Under the pieces are notes generated by a model. That model searched no databases, was not told the DNA's origin, and was given only the letters and a program-made list of their open reading frames with translations. Source: an uncultured Lachnospiraceae bacterium (GTDB taxonomy: Bacteria > Bacillota > Clostridia > Lachnospirales > Lachnospiraceae). From it: DNA of 64,000 nucleotides. Below, piece by piece: positions 15,772 to 24,449 of this stretch. Position numbers and translations under genes: made by a program. The DNA lies in the NCBI GenBank assembly GCA_910577015.1, contig CAJTKU010000014.1, forward strand, positions 1-64,000. Direction: 5' to 3'. The stretch's first letter is position 1. The number at the start of each line of letters is the position of its first letter.

Positions 15772-16206
15772 ATGAATCTTTCCATCCAAGATAATAATAT
15801 GTGGGGCAGTTCTTACATGCCGGGCAGCAGCCCCCTGCGGGAAGGCGGTTCCGGCGAGTGCCAGACTTGTAAAAACAGAAAATATCAGGACGGCTCCGAC
15901 GAAATGGTATCTTTCAAATCGGCAGCCCATATTCCTGCTTCCGCCGCGGCTTCCGTGGTGCGTTCCCATGAGCAGGAGCACGTTACAAACGCTTACAATA
16001 AAGCCTCGACGCAAAACGGTAAAGTGTTAAACGCTTCCGTTTCCCTTCGTACTGCCGTTTGTCCCGAATGCGGCCGTACTTACGTGGCAGGCGGCACCAC
16101 CCAGACACAGATAAAATATTTCAACGAAGACAATCCCTATCAGCAAGGTTTAAAATCGGCAGACAGGGCTAAATACAGCGGCATGAATATCGATTATGCA
16201 GTATAG
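15772..16206 (+). CDS. SprA-like putative metalloprotease-related protein
   Basis: A 144-residue protein with a CQTCKNRKYQDGS cysteine pair near residue 30, the sequence VVRSHEQEHVTNAY (about 62-75) and a second pair CPECGRTY (about 98). The HEQEH core resembles the HExxH-like motif of SprA-related putative metalloproteases. Whether it is catalytic is unknown; the two CxxC pairs suggest structural zinc. AGGAGGCGCAAT precedes the ATG at 15772, and the gene follows its neighbour by 10 bp. A second unusual feature is a Gly/Ser-rich N-terminus without a signal peptide. Confidence 0.68.
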   Translation: MNLSIQDNNMWGSSYMPGSSPLREGGSGECQTCKNRKYQDGSDEMVSFKSAAHIPASAAASVVRSHEQEHVTNAYNKASTQNGKVLNASVSLRTAVCPECGRTYVAGGTTQTQIKYFNEDNPYQQGLKSADRAKYSGMNIDYAV

Positions 16207-16229
16207 CAAAACTTTTGGAGAGAGTTTTT

Positions 16230-16955
16230 ATGAGCGGTTTTTTATCCGGCGCACAATTAAAAAATAAGGCAAAGGATTGTCTTGACGGTCATTACGGCAT
16301 TCTTATCGGTGCCGGGATTGCCGTCAACGTCATTTCCTTCTTTGCCTTATTTTTGTTTGCACAGTTTAACCTGCTCTCTTCAAATACTCCGACAGCCTAT
16401 CTGCTGTCATGTGCCATCCGTTTTCTTGTATCTGTCTTTACCGGGGTCTTTCAGGCCGGCATCACCCTGCTTGTTTTAAAATGCGCATGCGGAAACAAAC
16501 CGGCTTTTTCCGATATTTTTTACGGGTTTTCCCATCACCTGCAGACGGCTCTTGGTATTTCCCTGCTTCTTCAAACCGTGGGACTCATTCCCACGCTAGC
16601 CTGCCGGATTCCTTACTTGTTCTACCTGTCCACCGGCGAAAACAGGTTTCTTTTCATCATGTGTCTCAGTCTCCTGCTTTCACTGGTTATCTATGTGCCG
16701 GTTTCCCTGTGTCTGTCCCAGTGCTTTTACCTGATGCTGGATTTCCCCAACAAAAGCGTCCCTGAAATTCTTTCTTTAAGCGTCCGTATTATGAAAGGGC
16801 GCAAAGCAAGGCTTTTTTATCTTGAACTCAGCTTTTTACCGCTAATCCTGCTGGGCTGTCTGTCCGTCATCGGGCTTTTATGGGTCGTTCCTTATATGCG
16901 GATGGCCATGGCGCTCTTTTACCTCGACATAATGAAACCGGAGCAAAAGAATTAG
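16230..16955 (+). CDS. DUF975 family integral membrane protein
   Basis: A 241-residue protein with about six hydrophobic segments and the family opening SGAQLKNKAKDCLDGHYG. The family is common in Firmicutes and has no established function. The ATG at 16230 has GGAGAG 8 bp upstream; a TTG five codons earlier is an alternative. Last of three rightward genes; its stop overlaps the stop of the convergent prfB by 4 bp, so no terminator sits between them. Confidence 0.82.
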   Translation: MSGFLSGAQLKNKAKDCLDGHYGILIGAGIAVNVISFFALFLFAQFNLLSSNTPTAYLLSCAIRFLVSVFTGVFQAGITLLVLKCACGNKPAFSDIFYGFSHHLQTALGISLLLQTVGLIPTLACRIPYLFYLSTGENRFLFIMCLSLLLSLVIYVPVSLCLSQCFYLMLDFPNKSVPEILSLSVRIMKGRKARLFYLELSFLPLILLGCLSVIGLLWVVPYMRMAMALFYLDIMKPEQKN

Positions 16956-18086
16956 TCTTCCGCTCCGGCTACGGGTTTTGCCCCTGTGCTTATCCATTTT
17001 AAATATCCGTTGATAAAATTGTCCAGACCACCGTCAAGCACTGCGTCGGCATTGCCGCTTTCCACGCCCGTCCTATGGTCTTTTACCATCGTATAAGGCT
17101 GTAAGACATACGAACGTATCTGGTTGCCCCATCCGATTTCCTTTACTTCCCCGCGAATATCCGAAAGCTTTTCCGCATTGGCCTCCTGTTTTAATAAAAA
17201 CAGCTTTGCTTTCAGCATCTGCATCGCCTTATCCTTGTTTTGGAACTGGCTGCGCTCATTCTGGCACTGTACCACCGTGCCTGTGGGAATATGGGTAATA
17301 CGGATGGCTGAAGAAGTTTTGTTGATATGCTGGCCTCCCGCGCCGCTGCTTCGGTAAGTGTCAATCCGCAAATCTTCTTCGTTGATTTCCACGTCCAAAT
17401 CCTCTTCTATGTCAGGCATAACGTCCAGCGACACAAAGGAAGTCTGTCTTTTTCCCTGTGCATTAAAAGGAGAAATCCTCACAAGGCGGTGCACGCCCTT
17501 CTCAGACTTCAGGTAGCCATAGGCATTTGCCCCATTGACCTGAAAAGTGACCGATTTGATTCCGGCCTCATCCCCGTCCAGATAGTCAAGCACCTCCAGC
17601 GAAAAACCCTTTCTCTCCGCCCAACGGGTATACATCCTGTAGAGCATACCGCACCAGTCGCAGCTTTCCGTGCCGCCTGCGCCCGCATTGAGTTTCAGGA
17701 TGGCATTGTTTTTGTCGTATTCCCCTGCCAGAAGGGTGCTGATGCGTATCTCTTCAAAGACTTCGGTAAAGGAATCCAGTTCCTCCTGTATCTCCGGTAT
17801 CAGGGAGGCGTCGTTCTCCTCATATCCCATCTCAATCAGGGTCAGGATATCCTCATACTGCGTTTCCAGTCCGCGGTATGTCTGGCAGGTATCTTTTAAA
17901 TTTTTCAGCTCTTTCATCAGTTTATTGGAACGGTCCGGATTGTCCCAGAACCCCGGCGCTTCCATCTCCCGCTCCATTTCTTCAATCCGCTTCTCTTTGG
18001 AAGCTAAGTCAAAGTGAATCCCTCACTTCCGCTAATGGAGTTTCATAGGTAAGCAGTTTTGCTTTCATGTTGTCTAATTCAACCAT
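16952..18086 (-). CDS. prfB: Peptide chain release factor 2, with programmed +1 frameshift
   Basis: Recognises UAA and UGA stop codons and triggers peptidyl-tRNA hydrolysis. The full product is 377 residues, built from a short first frame starting at 18086 and a second frame after a +1 shift at 18008-18014. Motifs: the RF2 codon-recognition SPF (in ISPFNAQGKRQTSF) and the catalytic GGQ (SSGAGGQHINKTSS, about residue 250), plus VVQCQNERSQFQNK. Both frames are intact, so this is the conserved autoregulatory arrangement and not a broken gene. Confidence 0.95.
18008..18014 (-). other. prfB programmed frameshift site CTT TGA C
   Basis: On the minus strand the first frame ends CTT TGA followed by C, preceded by an internal Shine-Dalgarno-like GTGAGGG a few bases upstream. 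Skipping the U of UGA continues translation at GAC TTA GCT. Low RF2 slows termination at UGA and raises frameshifting, giving feedback control. Confidence 0.93.
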
Positions 18087-18138
18087 ATAACGTCACCCAC
18101 TTTCATATAATATTTATTTTGACCGGTAAATGCGCCGG

Positions 18139-20706
18139 TTATGCTTTTCTTCCGCAGCACTGCTTATATTTCTTGCCGCTGCCGCAGGGGCAGGGGTCAT
18201 TGGGATATACTTTGTTGTTTTCCCTCTTTTTAGGAGCCCTCGGACCGCTGTCATCCTTGTTGGTGCCGGTCACCTTGGCAACCTGCTCCCTCTCCACCTT
18301 CTGCTCTATCTTGACGCGCAAAAGAAGACGAACGGCATCCTGCCTGATATTATCGGTCATCTCGTCAAACATTTCATAACCGTTTAATTTATATTCCACA
18401 AGGGGGTCCCTCTGTCCGTAAGCCTGCAGGCCGATTCCCTGACGAAGCTGCTCCATATCGTCAATATGGTCCATCCACTTCCTGTCAATCACTTTAAGCA
18501 GGATTACACGCTCCAGCTCCCGCATCATCTCTGGCTCGGGGAACTCTGTCTCCTTTGCCTCATAAAGCTTCACCGCTTCTTCTTTTAACTGCTGCTTCAA
18601 TCCGTTCTTTTTATTGGAGGAAATCCGCTCTTTGGTAATCTTCTCCAAAGGAATCACCGGAAGCAGAAGGGTGTTCAGTTCGTTCAAATCCCACTCTTCT
18701 GGCGATGAATCTTCCCTGATTACCATATCCACACAATGCTCCGTAATGTCGGTAATCATCTTGTAAATGACATCCCTCATGCTTTCTCCATCCAGCACGC
18801 GGCGCCTTTCACCGTAGATAATCTCCCTCTGCTCGCTCATGACACGGTCATATTCAAGCAGGTTTTTACGAATGCCGTAGTTGTTGTTTTCTATTTTTTT
18901 CTGGGCTGATTCGATGGCATTGCTCAACATTTTATGCTCGATTTCCTGCCCTTCGGGAATCCCCAGCATGTTAAACATGTTAATCAGACGCTCCGAACCG
19001 AACAGCCTCATCAAATCATCTTCCAGCGAAATGTAAAATCTGGACTCGCCCGGGTCTCCCTGACGTCCGGAACGCCCGCGAAGCTGATTGTCAATACGTC
19101 TTGACTCGTGCCGCTCCGTGCCGATAATCTTCAGGCCTCCCGCCTGCTTTGCCTCTTCGTCCAGCCTGATATCCGTACCACGGCCCGCCATATTGGTGGC
19201 AATCGTCACTGCACCGTGAATACCTGCGTCCGCTACGATTTCCGCTTCCAGTTCATGAAATTTTGCATTCAGTACTTTATGTTCTATGCCCCGTTTTTTC
19301 AACAACAGGCTTAATTCTTCTGACGCCTCTATGGTAATGGTGCCGACCAGTACAGGCTGTCCTTTTGCGTGCGCCTCTTCCACCGCATCCACAATGGCAT
19401 GCAGTTTTTCTTTTCTGGTCTTGTAAACGGCATCCTGATAATCAATTCTTTCCACAGGCTTGTTGGTGGGAATCTCGATAACATCCATTCCGTAAATATC
19501 ACGGAACTCTCTTTCTTCAGTGAGCGCCGTACCGGTCATGCCCGCCTTCTTTTCAAACAGGTTGAAAAAGTTCTGGAAAGTAATATTGGCAAGGGTTTTA
19601 CTCTCCCTTTTGACTTTCACATGTTCCTTGGCCTCAATAGCCTGATGCAGGCCGTCCGAATAACGGCGTCCCGGCATGATACGTCCCGTAAACTCATCAA
19701 CAATCAGTACCTGGTCATCTTTTACCACATAATCCTTATCACGGAACATCAGGTTGTGGGCGCGCAGCGCAAGAATAATATTGTGCTGTATTTCGAGATT
19801 TTCAGGGTCTGCATAATTGTCAATGTGGAAAAACTGTTCTACTTTTTCCACACCGACTGCCGTCAGGTTCACTACCTTATCTTTTTCATTGACGATAAAA
19901 TCGCCGGTTTCTTCCTGAACCACTCCCATAATGGCGTCTATTTTGGATAAGTCCGCCATATCCTCGCCACGTTTCATCTGACGCGCGAGAATGTCGCACA
20001 TCTCATACAGCTTGGTGGACTTACTGCTCTGGCCGGAAATGATAAGCGGCGTCCTTGCCTCGTCAATCAGTACGGAGTCCACTTCGTCGATGATGGCATA
20101 GTGAAGGTCCCTGAGCACAAGCTGCTTTTTATACACCACCATATTATCCCTGAGGTAGTCAAATCCCAGTTCATTGTTGGTGACATAGGTGATGTCACAG
20201 CCGTATGCTTCCCGTCTTTCGTCCGACGTCATGCTGTTTAACACAACCCCGACCTTCAATCCCAGAAATTCATGTATCTGTCCCATCCATTCCGCATCGC
20301 GGTGCGCCAGATAGTCATTGACCGTAACCACATGGACGCCCTTGCCCTCCAATGCATTGAGGTATGCAGGCAGTGTGGAAACCAATGTCTTTCCTTCACC
20401 GGTACGCATCTCGGCGATACGGCCCTGATGAAGAATGATGCCGCCAATCAACTGCACCCTGAAATGTTCCATATTCAGCACACGTCTGGCTGCCTCCCTC
20501 ACCGTGGCATATGCCTCCGGCAGCAAATCGTCAAGCGTTTCCCCATCTTTCAGACGCTTTTTGAACTCATCCGTCCTTGCCTTCAGCTGTTCATCGCTCA
20601 GCTCCAGCATGGCAGGCCTCATGCCTTCTATTTTGTCCACTATCGGGGCAATCCGTTTCAATTCTCTTTCACTGTGTGTTCCAAAGATTTTACTCACCAG
20701 ACTCAT
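18139..20706 (-). CDS. secA: Preprotein translocase ATPase SecA
   Basis: Motor ATPase that drives proteins through SecYEG. The product is about 855 residues: Walker A in MRTGEGKT near residue 100, the DEVD helicase II-type Walker B, preprotein cross-linking and helical scaffold regions, NMAGRGTDI, and a C-terminal zinc-binding tail CPCGSGKKYKQCCGRKA. Length is normal for Firmicutes SecA1. The ATG at 20706 (MSLVSKIFG) has GGGAG about 10 bp upstream; in-frame ATGs 6 and 15 codons earlier are less likely. Confidence 0.95.
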   Translation of the reverse strand: MSLVSKIFGTHSERELKRIAPIVDKIEGMRPAMLELSDEQLKARTDEFKKRLKDGETLDDLLPEAYATVREAARRVLNMEHFRVQLIGGIILHQGRIAEMRTGEGKTLVSTLPAYLNALEGKGVHVVTVNDYLAHRDAEWMGQIHEFLGLKVGVVLNSMTSDERREAYGCDITYVTNNELGFDYLRDNMVVYKKQLVLRDLHYAIIDEVDSVLIDEARTPLIISGQSSKSTKLYEMCDILARQMKRGEDMADLSKIDAIMGVVQEETGDFIVNEKDKVVNLTAVGVEKVEQFFHIDNYADPENLEIQHNIILALRAHNLMFRDKDYVVKDDQVLIVDEFTGRIMPGRRYSDGLHQAIEAKEHVKVKRESKTLANITFQNFFNLFEKKAGMTGTALTEEREFRDIYGMDVIEIPTNKPVERIDYQDAVYKTRKEKLHAIVDAVEEAHAKGQPVLVGTITIEASEELSLLLKKRGIEHKVLNAKFHELEAEIVADAGIHGAVTIATNMAGRGTDIRLDEEAKQAGGLKIIGTERHESRRIDNQLRGRSGRQGDPGESRFYISLEDDLMRLFGSERLINMFNMLGIPEGQEIEHKMLSNAIESAQKKIENNNYGIRKNLLEYDRVMSEQREIIYGERRRVLDGESMRDVIYKMITDITEHCVDMVIREDSSPEEWDLNELNTLLLPVIPLEKITKERISSNKKNGLKQQLKEEAVKLYEAKETEFPEPEMMRELERVILLKVIDRKWMDHIDDMEQLRQGIGLQAYGQRDPLVEYKLNGYEMFDEMTDNIRQDAVRLLLRVKIEQKVEREQVAKVTGTNKDDSGPRAPKKRENNKVYPNDPCPCGSGKKYKQCCGRKA

Positions 20707-20786
20707 ACTGCTTTTTACTCCCATCTGTGCGCAGAGGCACTTACATAACATCCCTTCCGGGAACGGCGCCCGGATACATAGAAATT

Positions 20787-20815
20787 ATTGTAACAGATTT
20801 AAACAGTATATTCAA
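20787..20815 (-). promoter_or_regulatory. Candidate secA promoter
   Basis: On the minus strand TTGAAT (20810-20815), 17-bp spacer, TACAAT (20787-20792), about 80 bp upstream of the secA start. Confidence 0.65.
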
Positions 20816-20869
20816 CCTTAAGTTCCCTTGAGTTTGTTCCTTGTTACTGCCAATTTGACAGAGTACAAG

Positions 20870-20898
20870 TTGAAACTGAAAATTGACCATGATATAAT
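20870..20898 (+). promoter_or_regulatory. Candidate promoter of the GNAT gene
   Basis: TTGAAA (20870-20875), 17-bp spacer, perfect TATAAT (20893-20898), about 40 bp upstream of the GTG start. Confidence 0.7.
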
Positions 20899-20937
20899 CA
20901 GTGCGGCAAACCCGAATTTGACAGTGAGGTATCAACT

Positions 20938-21399
20938 GTGAAGAACAGAATTGTAGACGGTGAAATAACGCTTGTTCCGTATTATCCAAATTACAAAACC
21001 ACTTTGACGTGGTATCAAGATTTGGATTTATGCAAACAAGTAGATAATAGAGATTCCGCATACGACTTAGACCTGTTAAAGCGTATGTACAAATACTTGA
21101 ACCGGCACGGTGATTTATATTATATCAAATTTAAAAACAGATTATGCGGCGATGTGTGTTTGCAGCCAAGCGGCGAGGTTAATATCGTAATAGCAAAACC
21201 TTTTCAAAATAAACATATAGGCAGACGGGTCATGAAAGAGATAATTCAGATAGCAAAAGAGAAAGAAATTCCAAAACTGCACGCTGAGATATATACCTTC
21301 AATACGCAGTCTCAAAAAATGTTTCAGCGTGTTGGCTTCACCCAAGTGGAAGAGGAACGGTATGTATTTAGCGTGGAATGCGGCAAGGCAAATATTTGA
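20938..21399 (+). CDS. GNAT family N-acetyltransferase
   Basis: A 153-residue protein with the acetyl-CoA-binding region NIVIAKPFQNKHIGRRVMKE (about residues 82-101) and the terminal NTQSQKMFQRVGFTQVEEERY of the GNAT fold. Substrate unknown. It starts at GTG, preceded by TGAGGT. The gene is visibly more AT-rich than its neighbours and uses more A/T-ending codons, which suggests separate origin. It stands alone between its own promoter and the HD-GYP promoter, which overlaps its stop codon. Confidence 0.82.
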   Translation: MKNRIVDGEITLVPYYPNYKTTLTWYQDLDLCKQVDNRDSAYDLDLLKRMYKYLNRHGDLYYIKFKNRLCGDVCLQPSGEVNIVIAKPFQNKHIGRRVMKEIIQIAKEKEIPKLHAEIYTFNTQSQKMFQRVGFTQVEEERYVFSVECGKANI

Positions 21400-21424
21400 C
21401 ATATCCCCGCAAAGAACTTATAAT
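21396..21424 (+). promoter_or_regulatory. Consensus promoter of the HD-GYP gene
   Basis: Perfect TTGACA (21396-21401), 17-bp spacer and perfect TATAAT (21419-21424). The -35 box overlaps the stop codon of the GNAT gene. A leader of about 55 nt follows; it does not match the c-di-GMP riboswitch consensus. Confidence 0.8.
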
Positions 21425-21483
21425 GTATTTATTAATTTATTCCCCTATTTTGTTGCCAGTCACATAGCAAACGAGGTCGGACT

Positions 21484-22557
21484 ATGAAAAGAGTTCTTTC
21501 CACCCAACTGGTTCCCGGCATGGTTGCCGGCGAGGACATATACAGCTACAACAATCAGCTGCTGATTCCCAAAAATACCGTCCTGACGGATACTGCCATT
21601 ACGATTTTAGAGGTATATGACATTATCAGCATCCGCATAAAGGATGATTCCCTGTCATCCATGCCTACAGACAATTATACGCTTTCTTATTCCGAAAGGA
21701 TAAAGGCCGGCCCTGTGTTTAAGAGGTTCAAGGAAGACTATACCAATACTGTCGGCCATTTTCAGGAATCCATGCAGGATGTAATAGAAAAAGGAACTCG
21801 CCTCAACACCGGCGCGCTTTTGAGTAATGTGATGTCCCTGATTGATGAAAACAGCACATCCTCCAGCGTTTTTGATATGCTGCAATGTATGCGGGAGTAT
21901 GACAATTCTACTTTTGCGCACTGCGTCAATGTTTCCCTTATCTGCAATGTCGCCGCCAAATGGCTGAACTTATCGGAAGAAGGCATTCATACCGCCACCG
22001 CCTGCGGGCTTTTCCATGATATTGGAAAATTACAGATTCCGCAGGACATTCTGGGTAAACCGGCAGGCTTAACGCCTTCCGAATACAATATCATAAAGAA
22101 ACATCCTGTGGAAGGATACAGGCTTTTACAGGAACAGGGTGTGGACAAGCATATAAGCAACGCCGCTTTAATGCACCATGAACGCTGCGACGGTTCCGGA
22201 TATCCAACCGGCATCCACGGCGCACAGATAGATTATTATGCCAAACTGGTCTCCATAGCCGATGTTTATGACGCCATGACAGCGGCAAGGGTTTACAGGG
22301 GACCCCTTTGTCCCTTTACCGTCATAGAGCTTTTCGAGCGGGAGGGACTCCAGAAATACGAGCCAAAGTTTATTATGACATTCTTGGAAAATGTGGTAAA
22401 CACTTATATCTTAAACCGATGCCGTCTGACCAACGGACAGGAGGGCGAAATAATCTATATCAATAAGGACAACCTATCCCGCCCCATGGTACAGTGCGGG
22501 GAAGAATATATTAATCTTGCGGAAAAGCCGGACCTTTCCATTGACTGCCTGTTATAA
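21484..22557 (+). CDS. HD-GYP domain protein, probable c-di-GMP phosphodiesterase
   Basis: A 357-residue soluble protein. The N-terminal 130 residues form a regulatory region resembling that of other HD-GYP proteins, followed by the catalytic domain: GLFHDIGK (HD at 178-179), the KHPVEGYRLL helix, HHERCDGSGYP (231-241, containing GYP), and DVYDAMTAARVY. The complete HD and GYP motifs predict hydrolysis of cyclic di-GMP. No TM segment is visible. GAGG precedes the ATG. It is monocistronic, with its own promoter and a strong terminator. Confidence 0.93.
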   Translation: MKRVLSTQLVPGMVAGEDIYSYNNQLLIPKNTVLTDTAITILEVYDIISIRIKDDSLSSMPTDNYTLSYSERIKAGPVFKRFKEDYTNTVGHFQESMQDVIEKGTRLNTGALLSNVMSLIDENSTSSSVFDMLQCMREYDNSTFAHCVNVSLICNVAAKWLNLSEEGIHTATACGLFHDIGKLQIPQDILGKPAGLTPSEYNIIKKHPVEGYRLLQEQGVDKHISNAALMHHERCDGSGYPTGIHGAQIDYYAKLVSIADVYDAMTAARVYRGPLCPFTVIELFEREGLQKYEPKFIMTFLENVVNTYILNRCRLTNGQEGEIIYINKDNLSRPMVQCGEEYINLAEKPDLSIDCLL

Positions 22558-22572
22558 CTGATTTCACATGCA

Positions 22573-22610
22573 AAAGGGAATCCAATTTAATCGGATTCCC
22601 TTTTTCTTTT
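22573..22610 (+). terminator. Intrinsic terminator of the HD-GYP gene
   Basis: AAAGGGAATCC (22573-22583) pairs with GGATTCCCTTT (22593-22603) and is followed by TTCTTTT, 16 bp beyond the stop codon. Confidence 0.9.
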
Positions 22611-22722
22611 GCCAAAAGCATTGACCTATACAGTCACACTTTTTTGCCTCAATTGACACACTATATGACATATTATATGACAGTTCTGTCTTATATGGAT
22701 AAAGCCGCAGTTTTCCTGTATT

Positions 22723-24264
22723 TTACATCCTAACGAGGGCAAAACTCTGTGCTCCCATCACTGCTTTTCCTTCCTGCAGGGACGCCTCACCGATACTGTA
22801 AATCGTTTCCTGTCCTGCTTTTACTCCGGGCAGGGATGCTTCTACCGGCTTTGCGCTGGGATTAAACATGACTGCCAGATTTCCCCTGCGGTAAATAAAC
22901 GGATACTCATTTTCTTTTACATAAAGCACCTCAAAATTGCCGTCAGCCTGCAGGTCTTCATACTTATGCCTTAAAGCAATCAAGTCTTTTACCGTGTGAT
23001 AAAGGGAATCCGCACGCTTTTCCTCCTGCTCTACATTTACGGTTTCCCCGGGTTTGCCCGTGGGAAGATACGGGGTATCCGATGTGGAAAAGCCGCAGTT
23101 CTTCTCACTGTTCCACTGCATGGGCGTACGGGTTCCCGTGCGTGAGAAACCGCCTTCCTTGCTGGTTAGTCCTTCCATGAAAGGCATACCGATTTCATCC
23201 CCGTAATAAAGGAACGGCACGCCGGGCATGGTAAAGACAGCCGCATATGCCAGCTTCAGCTCCCTTTCATCCATCCATCTGGACATACGGGGGGTGTCAT
23301 GGTTGCAGGTGATAAAACTGATATAGCCGTCGTGCTTCGTAGCCAGCAAATCCTCCATATATTCTTTTACAAATAGGGCTGCGTTTCCTTTTCCTTCTTT
23401 TGAGAAGAAACTCCTGTTTTCTCCCTCTTTTGTGATTTCCCTAAACAGGGAATGATAGCCATGACCCCAGTGGTCAAGATAGAAATCCATGTCAAAACCG
23501 CATTTCAATGCTCTCTTGGGACAGCTCCATTCCGAAACCAGCACCGCCTTCGGATATTCCCTGTGGATTTCTTCCGTAATGTTTCTCCATAAAGCCATGG
23601 TTCCTTCTTTTTCTTCATCGTTTTTAATCAGGGATTCCGCCATATCCACACGGAACCCGTCGCATCCCATATCCAGCCAGAACTTCATAATATCCTTCAG
23701 CGCTTCTCTGGTGGCGATACAGTCAGGATGGTCCGCCGGAAGCTGCCAGCTGTGGGTAATCTTGTGGAAACCATAGTTTAACGCCGGCTGGGAACTGAAG
23801 AAATTTACCATGTAATTGCCATCATGGTCCGTGGTGCCGCAGACAAAACGATATCCTTCGGGAGACTCCCATACATTGGACGTCCACACAAACCTGTTGG
23901 TGTAATCATTATGTTCAGGCTTACAGCTTTCCTTGAACCACGCATGCTCATCGGATGTATGTCCGGGAACCAAATCCAGTATGATATGCATTCCCTTCTG
24001 GTGCGCCGTTTCAAAAAGATGCTTCAAATCTTCATTTGTACCGTACCGCGGCGCACATCTTTTATAATCCCTTACATCGTATCCTGCGTCCATAAAAGGG
24101 CTGTCATAGCAGGGATTCAGCCATATGGCATTACAGCCGAGGTCCTTTACGTAATCCAGCTTTTCGATGATACCCTTGATATCACCTATACCGTCCCCGT
24201 TGGTATCATAAAATGTCTGGGGATAAATTTCATAAAACACACTGTCCTTCAACCAATCCTGCAT
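22723..24264 (-). CDS. GH13 alpha-amylase-family glycosidase
   Basis: A 513-residue intracellular enzyme (no signal peptide) of the oligo-1,6-glucosidase/trehalose-synthase branch. (beta/alpha)8-barrel motifs: DLVPGHTSDEH (97-107), nucleophile D207 in DGFRVDMAE, acid/base E245 in VLVSEW, and NHD (321-323) in TCNHDTPR. A C-terminal beta domain with LAVMFNPSA follows. It probably acts on alpha-glucosides; transglycosylation or isomerisation is possible and exact specificity is not resolved. It is transcribed divergently from the AraC-type regulator at 24450 and is its likely target. AAAAGGAG precedes the start. Confidence 0.88.
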   Translation of the reverse strand: MQDWLKDSVFYEIYPQTFYDTNGDGIGDIKGIIEKLDYVKDLGCNAIWLNPCYDSPFMDAGYDVRDYKRCAPRYGTNEDLKHLFETAHQKGMHIILDLVPGHTSDEHAWFKESCKPEHNDYTNRFVWTSNVWESPEGYRFVCGTTDHDGNYMVNFFSSQPALNYGFHKITHSWQLPADHPDCIATREALKDIMKFWLDMGCDGFRVDMAESLIKNDEEKEGTMALWRNITEEIHREYPKAVLVSEWSCPKRALKCGFDMDFYLDHWGHGYHSLFREITKEGENRSFFSKEGKGNAALFVKEYMEDLLATKHDGYISFITCNHDTPRMSRWMDERELKLAYAAVFTMPGVPFLYYGDEIGMPFMEGLTSKEGGFSRTGTRTPMQWNSEKNCGFSTSDTPYLPTGKPGETVNVEQEEKRADSLYHTVKDLIALRHKYEDLQADGNFEVLYVKENEYPFIYRRGNLAVMFNPSAKPVEASLPGVKAGQETIYSIGEASLQEGKAVMGAQSFALVRM

Positions 24265-24350
24265 TTCCTTTTCTCCTTTTCCTAAAGTTTATTAGTTCTT
24301 CTCACACTTTCATAATGTCATCATATCTCACTCTATTTTATAAGTCTTGC

Positions 24351-24390
24351 ACTATTTCTAGCAAAAAATAACATTATTTCTACCCAAAAA
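24351..24390. promoter_or_regulatory. Direct-repeat operator between GH13 and araC-type genes
   Basis: TATTTCTA followed by GCAAAAAA (from 24353) and TATTTCTA followed by CCCAAAAA (from 24375) repeat with a 22-bp period, about two helical turns, as expected for an AraC-family dimer. The nearer copy ends about 10 bp upstream of a TATAAA -10-like box (24337-24342) reading into the GH13 gene, so the pair would cover its -35 region. Confidence 0.6.
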
Positions 24391-24449
24391 CAGGAAATTG
24401 TGTTAAAATACAAATAAAATATACAACCGCGCCGCACAGGAGGCCTAAA

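Noticed and set aside
18008..18086. prfB as a frameshifted pseudogene
   Set aside because: CTT TGA C with an upstream Shine-Dalgarno-like sequence is the conserved programmed frameshift, and both frames are intact.
21400..21483. Possible c-di-GMP riboswitch before the HD-GYP gene
   Set aside because: The leader is only about 55 nt and lacks the conserved GEMM blocks; it contains just a consensus promoter and a Shine-Dalgarno site.
22611..22722. TATATGACA repeated in tandem near 22663-22682
   Set aside because: Only two short AT-rich copies without a promoter or operator geometry; no further support.
15361..22738. The 18-bp string TTTTACATCCTAACGAGG occurs at 15361 and again at 22721
   Set aside because: One copy is in a leader and the other spans the 3' end of the GH13 gene; flanks do not match and no structure is shared. 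A chance match of this length is plausible in a window this size.
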